From NCBI GenBank assembly GCA_030625905.1, contig DAOUQA010000008.1:1-20542 (forward strand): a stretch of 20,542 bases of DNA, read 5' to 3'. The stretch comes from Kiritimatiellales bacterium (GTDB lineage Bacteria; Verrucomicrobiota; Kiritimatiellia; Kiritimatiellales; Pontiellaceae). Of the stretch, positions 1-7,418 are shown one piece after another (positions within the stretch are counted from its first letter, which is position 1; each line of letters opens with the position of its first letter). The position numbers and the translations under genes were made by a program. The notes under the pieces are model-generated. The model did not search any database. It saw nothing but the letters and a program-made list of their open reading frames with translations, and was not told the DNA's origin.

Positions 1-225
1 CTGATGGGATCCCGCCGCACAACCAAGGTGATCGACCGTGTCCGCAAGACCGTCACCCACCTGAATGAGCTCACTGCCCTCATCGAGCCCATGCTCGACG
101 ATCAGGCCGTCACTGGAGACGAAGCCCGCGCCATGTACAACGACGTGAATCAAACCCGTCTCCAGATTCTACAGACCTGGAGCAAAGGCGATTCCGCCAA
201 GGAACTCGAAGCCCAACTTCCATAG
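1..225 (+). CDS. C-terminal part of an unrecognised protein, cut by the window edge
   Basis: The frame is open from base 1 and ends at TAG 223-225. An ATG lies at 4-6, but no ribosome binding site can be seen because the window starts there, so this is more likely the last 74 or so codons of a longer gene than a complete small protein. The visible part is hydrophilic and predicted helical, with alternating charged and leucine residues (LNELTALIEPML near residues 20-31), and has no membrane segment or recognisable motif. A good Rho-independent terminator starts 25 bases after the stop, which supports a real, transcribed gene end. Function unknown. Confidence 0.6.
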   Translation: MMGSRRTTKVIDRVRKTVTHLNELTALIEPMLDDQAVTGDEARAMYNDVNQTRLQILQTWSKGDSAKELEAQLP

Positions 226-249
226 TGGGTTTCGTAAATCAGCAGGGAG

Positions 250-275
250 GGGGGTATTCACGTACTCCCTTTTTT
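250..275 (+). terminator. Rho-independent terminator after the leftmost gene
   Basis: GGGGGTA (250-256) pairs with TACTCCC (263-269) in a 7-bp stem with one G-T wobble, loop TTCACG, followed directly by six T (270-275). It lies 25 bases after the TAG at 223-225. Confidence 0.8.
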
Positions 276-288
276 GCGTGTTTGTGGA

Positions 289-463
289 TGGTTGGTACCA
301 ACCAATCGGCTAAAACCAACCAACACACAGGTGTTTAGAAAACTTTTTCCGCCGTACTTTTTAACCCAAAACCTATTTTTAAAGGCAGATCAGGATGAAA
401 GGCGGTAGCTGCGTGTGGGTCCTTGTGTGGGTTTTGGTTGGTGGATTGGTTGGTTTTTAGCCG
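289..463. repeat. Cluster of ACCAACC heptamers with inverted repeats in a gene-free stretch
   Basis: The space between the first terminator and the tRNA region (276-531) has no credible gene. It holds five copies of ACCAACC or its complement: 290-296 (minus), 297-303 (plus), 315-321 (plus), 436-442 (minus) and 448-454 (minus). The first two form a perfect 16-bp palindrome at 289-304. A longer inverted repeat joins 307-323 (CGGCTAAAACCAACCAA) to 446-463, perfect except for one extra A. The arms are about 120 bases apart. The stretch is AT-rich compared with the neighbouring genes. Its role is unknown; clustered short sites beside a duplicated tRNA end resemble an integrase arm-site region, but no integrase is visible. 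Confidence 0.75.
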
Positions 464-531
464 TCTTTTTCAGTACTTTTTCAAACGGTCACATCAATTT
501 CTTTAAAACACTGCAATTTCACCAAACCCCT

Positions 532-565
532 AAAAATAAAGGCCAGAACCGAAGTTCTGACCTTT
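532..565 (-). terminator. Rho-independent terminator behind the partial tRNA copy
   Basis: Read on the minus strand, a 12-base arm AAAGGTCAGAAC (565-554) pairs with 549-538 around a TTCG tetraloop, with a single mismatch-like G-T position, followed by ATTTTTA. It sits just after the tRNA 3'-end copy at 571-589, so a transcript running left through that copy would stop here. Confidence 0.75.
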
Positions 566-566
566 A

Positions 567-589
567 AAGTTGGTAGCGGGGCTTGGATT
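567..589 (-). repeat. Duplicate of the tRNA-fMet 3' end (att-like direct repeat)
   Basis: These 23 bases are identical to 724-746. Of them, 571-589 correspond to the CCA end, the 3' half of the acceptor stem and the 3' half of the T stem of the initiator tRNA; the rest of the tRNA is missing. A 9-base piece matching the T arm (GAACCAAGG) reappears at 661-669. The copy is therefore either the end of a second tRNA gene broken by an insertion at 590-660 or an integration-type duplication. Confidence 0.8.
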
Positions 590-594
590 GCATG

Positions 595-650
595 GCCTGC
601 GGCCACCCTGCGGGTCTTTTGCTTTGCAAAATTTGCTTCCGTTCGCAGGC
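595..650. repeat. Palindromic REP-like insert
   Basis: GCCTGCG (595-601) and CGCAGGC (644-650) are inverted arms around a smaller hairpin (TTTTGC at 617-622 with GCAAAA at 626-631). The block lies between the truncated tRNA end at 567-589 and the T-arm-like piece at 661-669, as expected if it had been inserted into a tRNA copy. Any reading frame across it is fortuitous. Confidence 0.5.
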
Positions 651-690
651 TCACTCCAGAGAACCAAGGTTCAACTCCAGGCCCTTTTAT

Positions 691-722
691 AAAAAAAGCC
701 GACTACCTTTCGGTAATCGGCT
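691..722 (-). terminator. Rho-independent terminator of the tRNA-fMet gene
   Basis: On the minus strand AGCCGATTACC (722-712) pairs with GGTAGTCGGCT (707-697) around a GAAA loop, with one mismatch, followed by seven T (697-691 read on the minus strand). It begins five bases after the CCA end of the tRNA. Confidence 0.85.
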
Positions 723-727
723 GAAGT

Positions 728-804
<77 letters not shown>

Positions 805-995
805 GTCATTTCTCGTTAAGAGGTGGGTGAAGGTATCGGATTTCGGTTTTGATGCAAGGGGTATTTCCACTTTTTTCGGTTTATGTCGGAGCACGCTTGT
901 TCCGGTGTTTTGGCGGGATTTGCGCGGGTCGAGGAACTTGACCTTTCGGGAGGGGTCGGGTAGCTTCTGCGTTCATTTTTCAAGGAGATGGACAG

Positions 996-1670
996 ATGCC
1001 GGACATTCAAATCATGCCCTCGATTTTAGCTACGGACTTTGGTCGCTTGGCGGAGGGTTGCCAGCGGGCGGAAGCGGCGGGTGCGGACCAAATCCATGTG
1101 GATGTGATGGACGGTGTTTTTGTGCCGAACATTAGTTTTGGGCCGGATGTGGTGAAGATGTCGTCAGCGGTCGTTAAAATTCCGCAAAATGTGCATCTAA
1201 TGGTGATTGAGCCGCAGAACTATATCAAGGCGTTTGCGGATGCGGGTTCGGACACGATCCTGATCCATATCGAAGCAAAGTGCGATGTTGAGGAAACGCT
1301 GGCGGCCATCCGTGCGCTGGGCAAGCGCGCAGGGATCACGGTCAATCCGGAAACACCGGTGGAGAGCATTTTCAAATGTCTGGAAAACCGTTGGGTGGAC
1401 GAGGTGTTGGTCATGTCGGTGCATCCGGGGTTTGGCGGCCAGAAATATATTTCGGCGGTGGAGGGAAAGATTTCCACCATTCGCCGTATGGCGGATTGGG
1501 TGGATATTTCCATTGATGGCGGCATCGACAACGAAACGGTTGTTTCTGCGGCGGCGGCGGGTGCAAACCTGTTCGTGGCGGGTTCGTATCTCTTCAAGCA
1601 GGACAACATGGCGGCGGCGGTTTCCGGTCTTCGGGAAATTGCGCAGGACAACTTTTGCAAAGCTGTATGA
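996..1670 (+). CDS. rpe: Ribulose-phosphate 3-epimerase
   Basis: Interconverts ribulose 5-phosphate and xylulose 5-phosphate in the cytoplasmic pentose phosphate pathway. The 224 residues match the family length and show the whole TIM-barrel signature: PSILATDF near residues 8-15, HVDVMDG at 34-40 (metal-binding His34 and catalytic Asp36), His67 in HLMV, SVHPGFGGQ at 141-149 and IDGGI at 173-177 (second catalytic Asp174, phosphate-binding glycines). The start has an AAGGAG-type site at 982-987 with suitable spacing. The TGA stop overlaps the lepA ATG (ATGA at 1667-1670), so the two genes are translationally coupled and probably cotranscribed. Identification is secure. Confidence 0.97.
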   Translation: MPDIQIMPSILATDFGRLAEGCQRAEAAGADQIHVDVMDGVFVPNISFGPDVVKMSSAVVKIPQNVHLMVIEPQNYIKAFADAGSDTILIHIEAKCDVEETLAAIRALGKRAGITVNPETPVESIFKCLENRWVDEVLVMSVHPGFGGQKYISAVEGKISTIRRMADWVDISIDGGIDNETVVSAAAAGANLFVAGSYLFKQDNMAAAVSGLREIAQDNFCKAV

Positions 1671-3472
1671 ACGATCTTTCCTTAATCCGCAACTTTTCGA
1701 TCATTGCCCACATCGACCACGGGAAATCAACTCTGGCCGATCGTATGCTGGAGCTGACCCAAACGGTGGAGCAGCGCAATATGAAGGAGCAGTTGCTCGA
1801 TTCGATGGATCTTGAGCGCGAGCGCGGTATTACGATCAAGGCGCATCCGGTGACGATGAAGTACACCGCAAAGGATGGGAAAACCTATACCTTCAATTTG
1901 ATCGACACTCCCGGCCACGTGGACTTTTCCTACGAGGTTTCCCGTAGCCTGAAGGCCTGCGAGGGCGCGATCCTAGTGGTGGATGCTGCGCAGGGCGTGG
2001 AGGCGCAGACGGTTTCAAACACCTATCTGGCCGTCGAAAACGGCCTTGAGATCATGCCGGTACTCAACAAGATTGAAATGCCGAATGCGGATGTGGACGA
2101 GGTTTCCCAGCAGATCGAGGATATTTTGGCCATCGAAGCGACCGATGCGCTACAGGTGAGCGCCAAGACGGGGCAGGGCGTCGAGGCCGTGCTCGAAGCG
2201 GTGGTGGAACGTTTTCCTTCGCCGGAGCCGGCGAAGGACAAGTCTACCCGCGCGCTGGTCTTCGACTCCAAATACGATGCTTTCCGCGGCGTGGTGATCT
2301 ACATGCGCCTCTTTAGCGGCACACTCAAGGCAGGTGACCGCGTTCAGGTGATGAGCACCGGCGAGAACTACGAGGTCAAGGAAGTCGGCATTTTCACTCC
2401 CGAAATGGAAAAGTGCAAGGTGCTGGGAGAGGGCTCCGTGGGCTATGTGATTGCCAACATCAAGGAGGCCTCCGAAATCCAGATTGGTGACACGCTTACG
2501 CTTTCGAAAACACCTGCCAAGGATGCCTTGCCGGGTTTTAAAGAGATTCACCCGATGGTCTTTTCGGGCATCTATCCGGTCGAAACGTCCGACTATGAAA
2601 AACTCGGTGCGAGCATGGACAAGTTGCGCCTGAACGATGCGTCGTTTTCATTTCAGGCGGAATCGTCGATTGCGCTGGGCTTTGGGTTCCGTTGCGGGTT
2701 CCTCGGCTTGCTACACATGGAAATCATCATGGAGCGCCTGCGCCGCGAGTATAATCTCGATATTATTTCGTCGTACCCGAACGTGGTCTACAGGGTCGTG
2801 ATGAAGAACGGGGAGGTGAAGGAGATCGACAACCCGATGTACCTGCCCGATCTGAGTAATGTTGAGCATATTGAAGAGCCGATGATTACAACCACGATCA
2901 TTTGCCCGACGGACTATCTAGGTGAGATGATGAAGCTGATTATGGATCGTCGCGGCGAGATCCGGAAAACGGATTCGATCGATGGTCACCGCGTGATGCT
3001 CACCTGCTACATGCCGCTCAACGAAGTGCTGATCGATTTCTACGACAAGCTCAAGACCATCAGTCGGGGCTATGCTTCGATGGACTATGAATATTCCGAC
3101 TACCAGCCTTCCGAGCTTGTGAAGATGGATGTCATGATTCACGGCGAGGTGGTGGATGCCTTTTCGAGCATACTGCATCGCTCCAAAGCAGAATTCCGTG
3201 GGCGGCAGATGTGCAAATCGCTACTCGACGTAATTCCTCGCCAGGCCTTTTCGGTGGCGTTGCAGGCGGCGGTGAACGGCAAGATTATCGCCCGCGAAAC
3301 CATCCGTGCCTACCGCAAGGACGTGACGGCCAAGTGCTACGGCGGTGATATTTCCCGCAAGCGCAAGTTGCTTGAACGCCAGAAGGAAGGTAAGAAGAAG
3401 CTCAAGAAGATCGGCAAGGTGAACATTCCGCAGGAGGCGTTCATTGCTGTTTTGAAAACGAACCAGCAATGA
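1667..3472 (+). CDS. lepA: Elongation factor 4 (LepA), ribosome back-translocating GTPase
   Basis: Translational GTPase that acts on stalled or mis-translocated ribosomes. The 601 residues match the usual length. G motifs are clear: AHIDHGKST at 14-22 (P loop), RERGITIK at 51-58, DTPGH at 80-84, NKIE at 134-137 (NKID in most members) and SAK at 165-167. The LepA-specific basic C-terminus (KKKLKKIGKVNIPQEAF) is intact. I chose the ATG at 1667 over an in-frame TTG at 1655 because it starts the family sequence MxxxxIRNFSIIAHIDHGKS directly and overlaps the rpe stop as ATGA. lepB follows after 98 bases, a common bacterial order. Confidence 0.98.
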   Translation: MNDLSLIRNFSIIAHIDHGKSTLADRMLELTQTVEQRNMKEQLLDSMDLERERGITIKAHPVTMKYTAKDGKTYTFNLIDTPGHVDFSYEVSRSLKACEGAILVVDAAQGVEAQTVSNTYLAVENGLEIMPVLNKIEMPNADVDEVSQQIEDILAIEATDALQVSAKTGQGVEAVLEAVVERFPSPEPAKDKSTRALVFDSKYDAFRGVVIYMRLFSGTLKAGDRVQVMSTGENYEVKEVGIFTPEMEKCKVLGEGSVGYVIANIKEASEIQIGDTLTLSKTPAKDALPGFKEIHPMVFSGIYPVETSDYEKLGASMDKLRLNDASFSFQAESSIALGFGFRCGFLGLLHMEIIMERLRREYNLDIISSYPNVVYRVVMKNGEVKEIDNPMYLPDLSNVEHIEEPMITTTIICPTDYLGEMMKLIMDRRGEIRKTDSIDGHRVMLTCYMPLNEVLIDFYDKLKTISRGYASMDYEYSDYQPSELVKMDVMIHGEVVDAFSSILHRSKAEFRGRQMCKSLLDVIPRQAFSVALQAAVNGKIIARETIRAYRKDVTAKCYGGDISRKRKLLERQKEGKKKLKKIGKVNIPQEAFIAVLKTNQQ

Positions 3473-3553
3473 GAATGTCGAATACCGAACAAGGAATGTC
3501 GAATTTCGAAGGCGGTGCGGATCGGACTAATCCGACAGATCGGACGGATTGAG
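3473..3553. repeat. Intergenic tandem words GAATGTCGAAT and related
   Basis: GAATGTCGAAT occurs at 3473-3483 and again at 3494-3504, 21 bases apart, followed by a second block rich in GATCGGAC (TCGGA-CTAA-TCCGA hairpin near 3533-3546). The block fills most of the lepA-lepB gap directly after the lepA stop. It does not look like coding sequence or a terminator. Confidence 0.6.
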
Positions 3554-3570
3554 AACCCGAAGGAATTCCC

Positions 3571-4653
3571 ATGATTGGAGTTTTAAAGAAACGGAAGTTG
3601 CGCAAGCAGTTGAAGGAATATCTGCACGCGGCGCGGCACGCGCGGCACATGCGTGAGGACATTGCCGACCCAAAGGATCTTGAGGCGCTCAGGATCGCCG
3701 AGGATGCCGTGCGTGAAATCCGCGAGACGGGCGAGGGCGACGTTGAGAAATCCGTGGAGCGCCTGAGCGCCGCCGCCGACAAGGTCTATCCCTCGGTCAA
3801 CACGTCGGGGATGCGCGAAAATGTCGAGGTCATTATTGTGGCTCTTGCCGCTGCTATGGCCATCCGAGCCTTTTTCTTCCAGCCTTTCAAGATCCCCACC
3901 GGTTCGATGCAGCCGACGCTCAACGGTATCACGATCGAGGCGCAAGCCAGCTCCGGGTTCTTGGATCGCCAGCCGATGAAGTTTGTGAAGTGGTTGCTGA
4001 CCGGGGAGTCGTACAAAGTGGTTCGGGCAAAGGCTTCGGGAACCATCCAGTCCGCCAAGTCCGGGCGGGATGTAATCATCCTAACGATTGGTGGTGTTGC
4101 CCATAAGATTCCGGTTTATATGGTTGATCGGCAGTGGCGGCCAGAGCGGAACCATTACTATAAGAAGGGGGATGCGATCTTTTCTTGCCGAAAAATTGCC
4201 GGCGACCATATCCTAGTCAACAAGATGAAGTACAACTTCATGCGGCCGGAACGCGGCGATATCTCCGTGTTTGATACAAAAAACATTGAGCATGAGCAGG
4301 TTCGCGCCGACACATTCTACATCAAGCGCATGGTGGGTTTGTCCGGCGAAAAGATTCAGATCCAGAAAGGTCGCATCGTGGCCGATGGCCAAATCATCGA
4401 CGAGCCAGCGATGTTTGAAAAAATGGCCACCGACCCGGCCTACCACGGCGGGCACGGGAATGCGGGCCGGCTTTCCAGCCCAGAGGCTTTTATCCAGTTG
4501 GCGGACGATGAATATTTGATGTGCGGCGACAACACCTTGCCGGGCATGAGCCTCGACGGACGCTTTTTCGGCGGGGTTCGGCGTGATGATTTCCAAGGGC
4601 CAGCCATCTTCGTCTATTGGCCCTTCCGCGGGCACTGGGGCATTGTGCGGTAG
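3571..4653 (+). CDS. lepB: Signal peptidase I (leader peptidase)
   Basis: Membrane-bound serine protease that removes signal peptides from exported proteins. After a charged cytoplasmic N-terminal region of about 85 residues there is one membrane segment (about 86-103), then IPTGSMQPTL with the catalytic Ser112. The general-base Lys252 lies in YIKRMVGLSGE (250-260), and the C-terminal box has GDN (319-321) and SLDGR (327-331). Box E normally reads SxDSR, so Gly330 replaces the usual Ser. At 360 residues it is longer than many SPases; the extra length is the N-terminal region and an insert of roughly 100 residues between the Ser and Lys boxes. AAGGAA at 3560-3565 precedes the ATG. It follows lepA and probably shares its transcript. 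Confidence 0.95.
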   Translation: MIGVLKKRKLRKQLKEYLHAARHARHMREDIADPKDLEALRIAEDAVREIRETGEGDVEKSVERLSAAADKVYPSVNTSGMRENVEVIIVALAAAMAIRAFFFQPFKIPTGSMQPTLNGITIEAQASSGFLDRQPMKFVKWLLTGESYKVVRAKASGTIQSAKSGRDVIILTIGGVAHKIPVYMVDRQWRPERNHYYKKGDAIFSCRKIAGDHILVNKMKYNFMRPERGDISVFDTKNIEHEQVRADTFYIKRMVGLSGEKIQIQKGRIVADGQIIDEPAMFEKMATDPAYHGGHGNAGRLSSPEAFIQLADDEYLMCGDNTLPGMSLDGRFFGGVRRDDFQGPAIFVYWPFRGHWGIVR

Positions 4654-4707
4654 TGTGCCTCGTTTCCTTGACTGCTCCGGGGGCAGAAAAGAACACTAAC
4701 GAGGTTG

Positions 4708-4734
4708 TTGACAGAAATACTTTTTTTTTATTCA
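4708..4734 (+). promoter_or_regulatory. Possible sigma-70-type promoter before the hypothetical membrane gene
   Basis: A perfect TTGACA at 4708-4713 is followed after 15 bases by TATTCA (4729-4734), a poor -10 match. It lies in the 119-base gap after lepB. The T-rich spacer may just be low complexity. Suggestive only. Confidence 0.25.
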
Positions 4735-4772
4735 CTCCCTTGGGTTTTCCGCAGGTTGCGGGAGGATGTACC

Positions 4773-5543
4773 ATGCTACGTTTGCTACGCATTTCGGGAA
4801 TATTGTTTTTTGCGGTTCTGATCGGTTTTTCGGCCAACCGGTTGAAGGAGCTGTATGAGGTGGGAACCCTCTTTGAACAGTACAACAGCCAACGCAAGGC
4901 CGATGTCACCTTGCTTGTTGTCTCTATTTGCGGACTCGCAACCTTGGGGTTCTTCGAGTTTGCTCGTTCACGGCGGAACGTTGAACAGCGCGGGTTTGGC
5001 TTTGTATCGATGAAGAAGGAGCCGGAACCTGAGGTGAATGGGCAGAATTCAGCAAGTATTTATGCTGCTCCGGAATCCATTGACGAATGGCAGGGGCGGC
5101 AGAAATGCATATCGAAATCCCGCCCTCGCCTGAGCCTTGAAATATCCGGATTGTGGATGAGCCTGTTGCGGGTCTGTTGCGGAGTCCTTCCGGTGGTCTA
5201 TCTCTACACCTTGGTGAATTATCTGTTTTTCTGGTTGCCCACCGGGGGGGGGAGCCTGGGGTTGTCGATCCTCTTTCCGGTTCTTTTCCTGAGTTCGCTG
5301 CTGGCCTCTGTCGGGATTCTGCGCAAAAAAGTGTGGGGCATGAACTTTGGCTATGCCATGGCCATCTTCCATCTGCTTATTTTTCCGATCGGCACGGCCA
5401 CAGGATTGGTGATGCTGGTTGGACTGATGGGTGCAACATCTGAATTCGCTACCCCCGAGCGTGAACACCGTCGCAAGGCAATCCGCCGGGCGAAACGCCG
5501 CCGCAAGGTGAAACGCAGGAAACTGCAATCCACAGCGGTTTAG
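4773..5543 (+). CDS. Hypothetical multi-pass membrane protein
   Basis: I do not recognise this 256-residue protein. It has about five hydrophobic segments (roughly residues 7-22, 45-63, 128-155, 162-183 and 193-221), a polar stretch at 64-120, and a strongly basic C-terminal tail rich in Arg and Lys (231-250, e.g. RRKAIRRAKRRRKVKRRK), which should face the cytoplasm and could touch nucleic acid or acidic lipid. The frame extends upstream to 4617, but I chose the ATG at 4773 because GGGAGG (4760-4765) lies seven bases before it and because the first membrane segment follows directly. It is the last plus-strand gene of this block and may be cotranscribed with lepB or use the weak promoter at 4708. 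Confidence 0.75.
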   Translation: MLRLLRISGILFFAVLIGFSANRLKELYEVGTLFEQYNSQRKADVTLLVVSICGLATLGFFEFARSRRNVEQRGFGFVSMKKEPEPEVNGQNSASIYAAPESIDEWQGRQKCISKSRPRLSLEISGLWMSLLRVCCGVLPVVYLYTLVNYLFFWLPTGGGSLGLSILFPVLFLSSLLASVGILRKKVWGMNFGYAMAIFHLLIFPIGTATGLVMLVGLMGATSEFATPEREHRRKAIRRAKRRRKVKRRKLQSTAV

Positions 5544-5596
5544 GCATTTCAGCCGCTGGCATCAACCCATTTCATCATATCCGCTACCGATCTAGA

Positions 5597-5634
5597 TGAC
5601 CTCATGCGCATATGCGCATATGCGCATGAGGTCA
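5597..5634. repeat. Perfect 38-bp palindrome built from ATGCGCAT units
   Basis: TGACCTCA and TGAGGTCA flank three overlapping ATGCGCAT units; the whole 38 bases equal their own reverse complement. The central 26 bases (5603-5628) alternate strictly between purine and pyrimidine. It lies between the convergent hypothetical gene and putP, with no T run, so it is not an ordinary terminator. A 20-bp relative lies at 19167-19186. Confidence 0.9.
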
Positions 5635-5703
5635 CATAAATCGGCATCCAGTTGTATTGATCGACTCGGCGGGGAATTGGGAAAGTTGCGGGCAGTTTCT
5701 TTG

Positions 5704-5835
5704 TTAGAGCATTATTGGAAAACTGTAGCCGGGGTCGGTGACCCCGGATCCGCAGGATCGGTCTCTTCGTGTGAATGGCGGGGTCAACGACCTACAACAA
5801 ATCCATCGGCCACGATATTTCTTAATGCGCTCTAA
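5704..5835. repeat. Putative 132-bp element with TTAGAGC ends and a GC-rich hairpin
   Basis: TTAGAGC (5704-5710) and GCTCTAA (5829-5835) are inverted ends. Inside, CCGGGGTC (5729-5736) and GACCCCGG (5740-5747) form a perfect 8-bp stem with loop GGT, and a GGGGTC word recurs near 5780. Together with the palindrome at 5597 it accounts for most of the 306-base gene-free gap between 5544 and 5849; I see no gene in that gap. The hairpin could also help end transcription between the convergent genes. Confidence 0.45.
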
Positions 5836-5849
5836 ATCCACCTGTCGAA

Positions 5850-7322
5850 TCACTTCTGCGCATCGGCGAACTGTTCGAGCACTGCGGTTTCGGGGCTGCG
5901 GTCAACGAGACTGAAGAGCACAATCAGGCACACGGACACCGCAAATCCCGGCACGATTTCGTAGAGATCGAAGAGGCCGCCTTCCAGCTGCTTCCACGCT
6001 AGCACGGTAGTGCCGCCGCCGATGATGCCGGCGATTGCCCCGTTGCGTGTCATGCGCTTCCAGTAGAGCGACATGAGCACCAGCGGGCCGAACGTCGCCC
6101 CAAAACCGGCCCACGCGTAGGCAACGAGATCGAGTACGCTGCTGTCGGGCTTGAGTGCAATCGAGCAGGCAATGGCCGCCACACCGATTACGCTTCCCCG
6201 GCTCACCCACATCAGCTCTTTTTCCGATGCATTCGGGCGGATGATGACGCGGTAGAGATCTTCCGTCAGCGCCGATGAAGTGACAAGCAGTTGCGAGTCG
6301 GCCGTACTCATGACCGCCGCCAGCACTGCCGCCAGCAGGATTCCCCCAACGATGGGGTGGGCGAGCCGGTCGATGAGAACCATGAAGGTTTTTTCCGCAT
6401 CGGAATTGGAGAGTGTTTCCGGAAGATAGGCGCGTCCCACCAGCCCGACGAGTACGGCGCACACAAGGCTGATGATCACCCATACCATGGCGATCCTCCG
6501 GGCAGGCCCAACCTCCGCCGGGGAGCGGATGGCCATGAAGCGGGCGAGAATGTGGGGCTGGCCGAAATAGCCCAAACCCCAGGCCAGCAGGGAAACGATG
6601 GAGAGCAACGGTATCGGGTGGCCATCGATTGTGTTGAACAGGTTCAAGAACCCGCTTCCGGTGGAATTGAGCCTCGAGACGGTTTCGGCAAAGCCGCCCG
6701 TGGCCTGGATGGCCAGCAGGGGCACGGTGATGATGGCGAAGAACATGATGATGCCTTGGAAGAAATCCGTCCAGCTGACGGCCATGAATCCACCGAGTGC
6801 GGTGTAGGAAATAATCACCACCACCCCGATGAGCAGCGCGCTGTGGTAGGGCAGGCCGAACACCGATTCAAAGAGCTTGGCACCGGCCACGAAGCCGGAG
6901 GCGGTGTAGATCAGGAAAAAGACCAGGATGAAAATGGCGGAGAGGGTGCGCAGCAAGCGATTGGTATCGTGGAAGCGGTTGGCGAAATAGTCGGGTAGGG
7001 TGATGGCGTTCCCCGCGATTTCGGTATAGCGGCGCAGGCGCCGAGCCACGAACCGCCAGTTGAGGTAGGTTCCGGCCGCCAGCCCAATCGCGATCCAGGA
7101 GGCCTCCATGCCCTGAAGGTAGGCATAGCCCGGCAGGCCGAGCAGCAGCCATCCGCTCATGTCCGATGCCTGCGCGCTCATGGCCGCCACCCATTTGTTG
7201 AGCTGGCGGTCGCCGATCAGGTAATCCGATAGCGATTCGTTGCGCTTGTAGAAATGCGAGCCGATCGCCAGCATGAAGAGCAGGTAGACGATGAAGGTAA
7301 TGATGACGCTTAGATTTTCCAT
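5850..7322 (-). CDS. putP: Sodium/proline symporter (SSS family)
   Basis: Inner-membrane Na+/solute symporter, very probably for proline. The 490 residues (E. coli PutP has 502) carry many hydrophobic segments and follow PutP closely: SDMSGWLLLGLPG at 53-65 (Na+-site Asp54 and Ser56), GFMAVSWTDFFQG near 178-190, LGYFGQPHILARFMA near 250-264, and AAVMSTADSQLLV with SALTEDLYR near 336-358, where Ser339/Thr340 match the second part of the Na+ site. I start at the ATG at 7322, giving MENLSVIITF; an in-frame TTG at 7364 would add residues translated from an intergenic repeat. No clear ribosome binding site precedes either start. It diverges from the M42 peptidase gene across 96 bases. Confidence 0.92.
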   Translation of the reverse strand: MENLSVIITFIVYLLFMLAIGSHFYKRNESLSDYLIGDRQLNKWVAAMSAQASDMSGWLLLGLPGYAYLQGMEASWIAIGLAAGTYLNWRFVARRLRRYTEIAGNAITLPDYFANRFHDTNRLLRTLSAIFILVFFLIYTASGFVAGAKLFESVFGLPYHSALLIGVVVIISYTALGGFMAVSWTDFFQGIIMFFAIITVPLLAIQATGGFAETVSRLNSTGSGFLNLFNTIDGHPIPLLSIVSLLAWGLGYFGQPHILARFMAIRSPAEVGPARRIAMVWVIISLVCAVLVGLVGRAYLPETLSNSDAEKTFMVLIDRLAHPIVGGILLAAVLAAVMSTADSQLLVTSSALTEDLYRVIIRPNASEKELMWVSRGSVIGVAAIACSIALKPDSSVLDLVAYAWAGFGATFGPLVLMSLYWKRMTRNGAIAGIIGGGTTVLAWKQLEGGLFDLYEIVPGFAVSVCLIVLFSLVDRSPETAVLEQFADAQK

Positions 7323-7327
7323 GGGAT

Positions 7328-7409
7328 CGTATTGCGTATTTCGTACTACGTATTGCTTGACCAAGAACTGAACTAGGGTAGCTTTTCACACGCAATACGC
7401 AATACGCAA
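7328..7409. repeat. CGTATTGCGTATT-type repeats in the putP/M42 divergent gap
   Basis: Words of the type CGTATTGCGTATT, CGTACTACGTATTGC fill 7328-7356, and the inverse form CGCAATACGCAATACGCAA fills 7391-7409, making a loose inverted pair around a 34-base centre. The two blocks occupy most of the only space available for both divergent promoters and sit directly upstream of both start codons. A related block lies before gcvPA at about 20443-20467. Confidence 0.7.
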
Positions 7410-7418
7410 AGGAGACCT

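Noticed and set aside
4617..4772. A 52-residue upstream extension of the hypothetical membrane gene
   Set aside because: It overlaps the end of lepB and lacks a ribosome binding site, while the ATG at 4773 has GGGAGG at good spacing.
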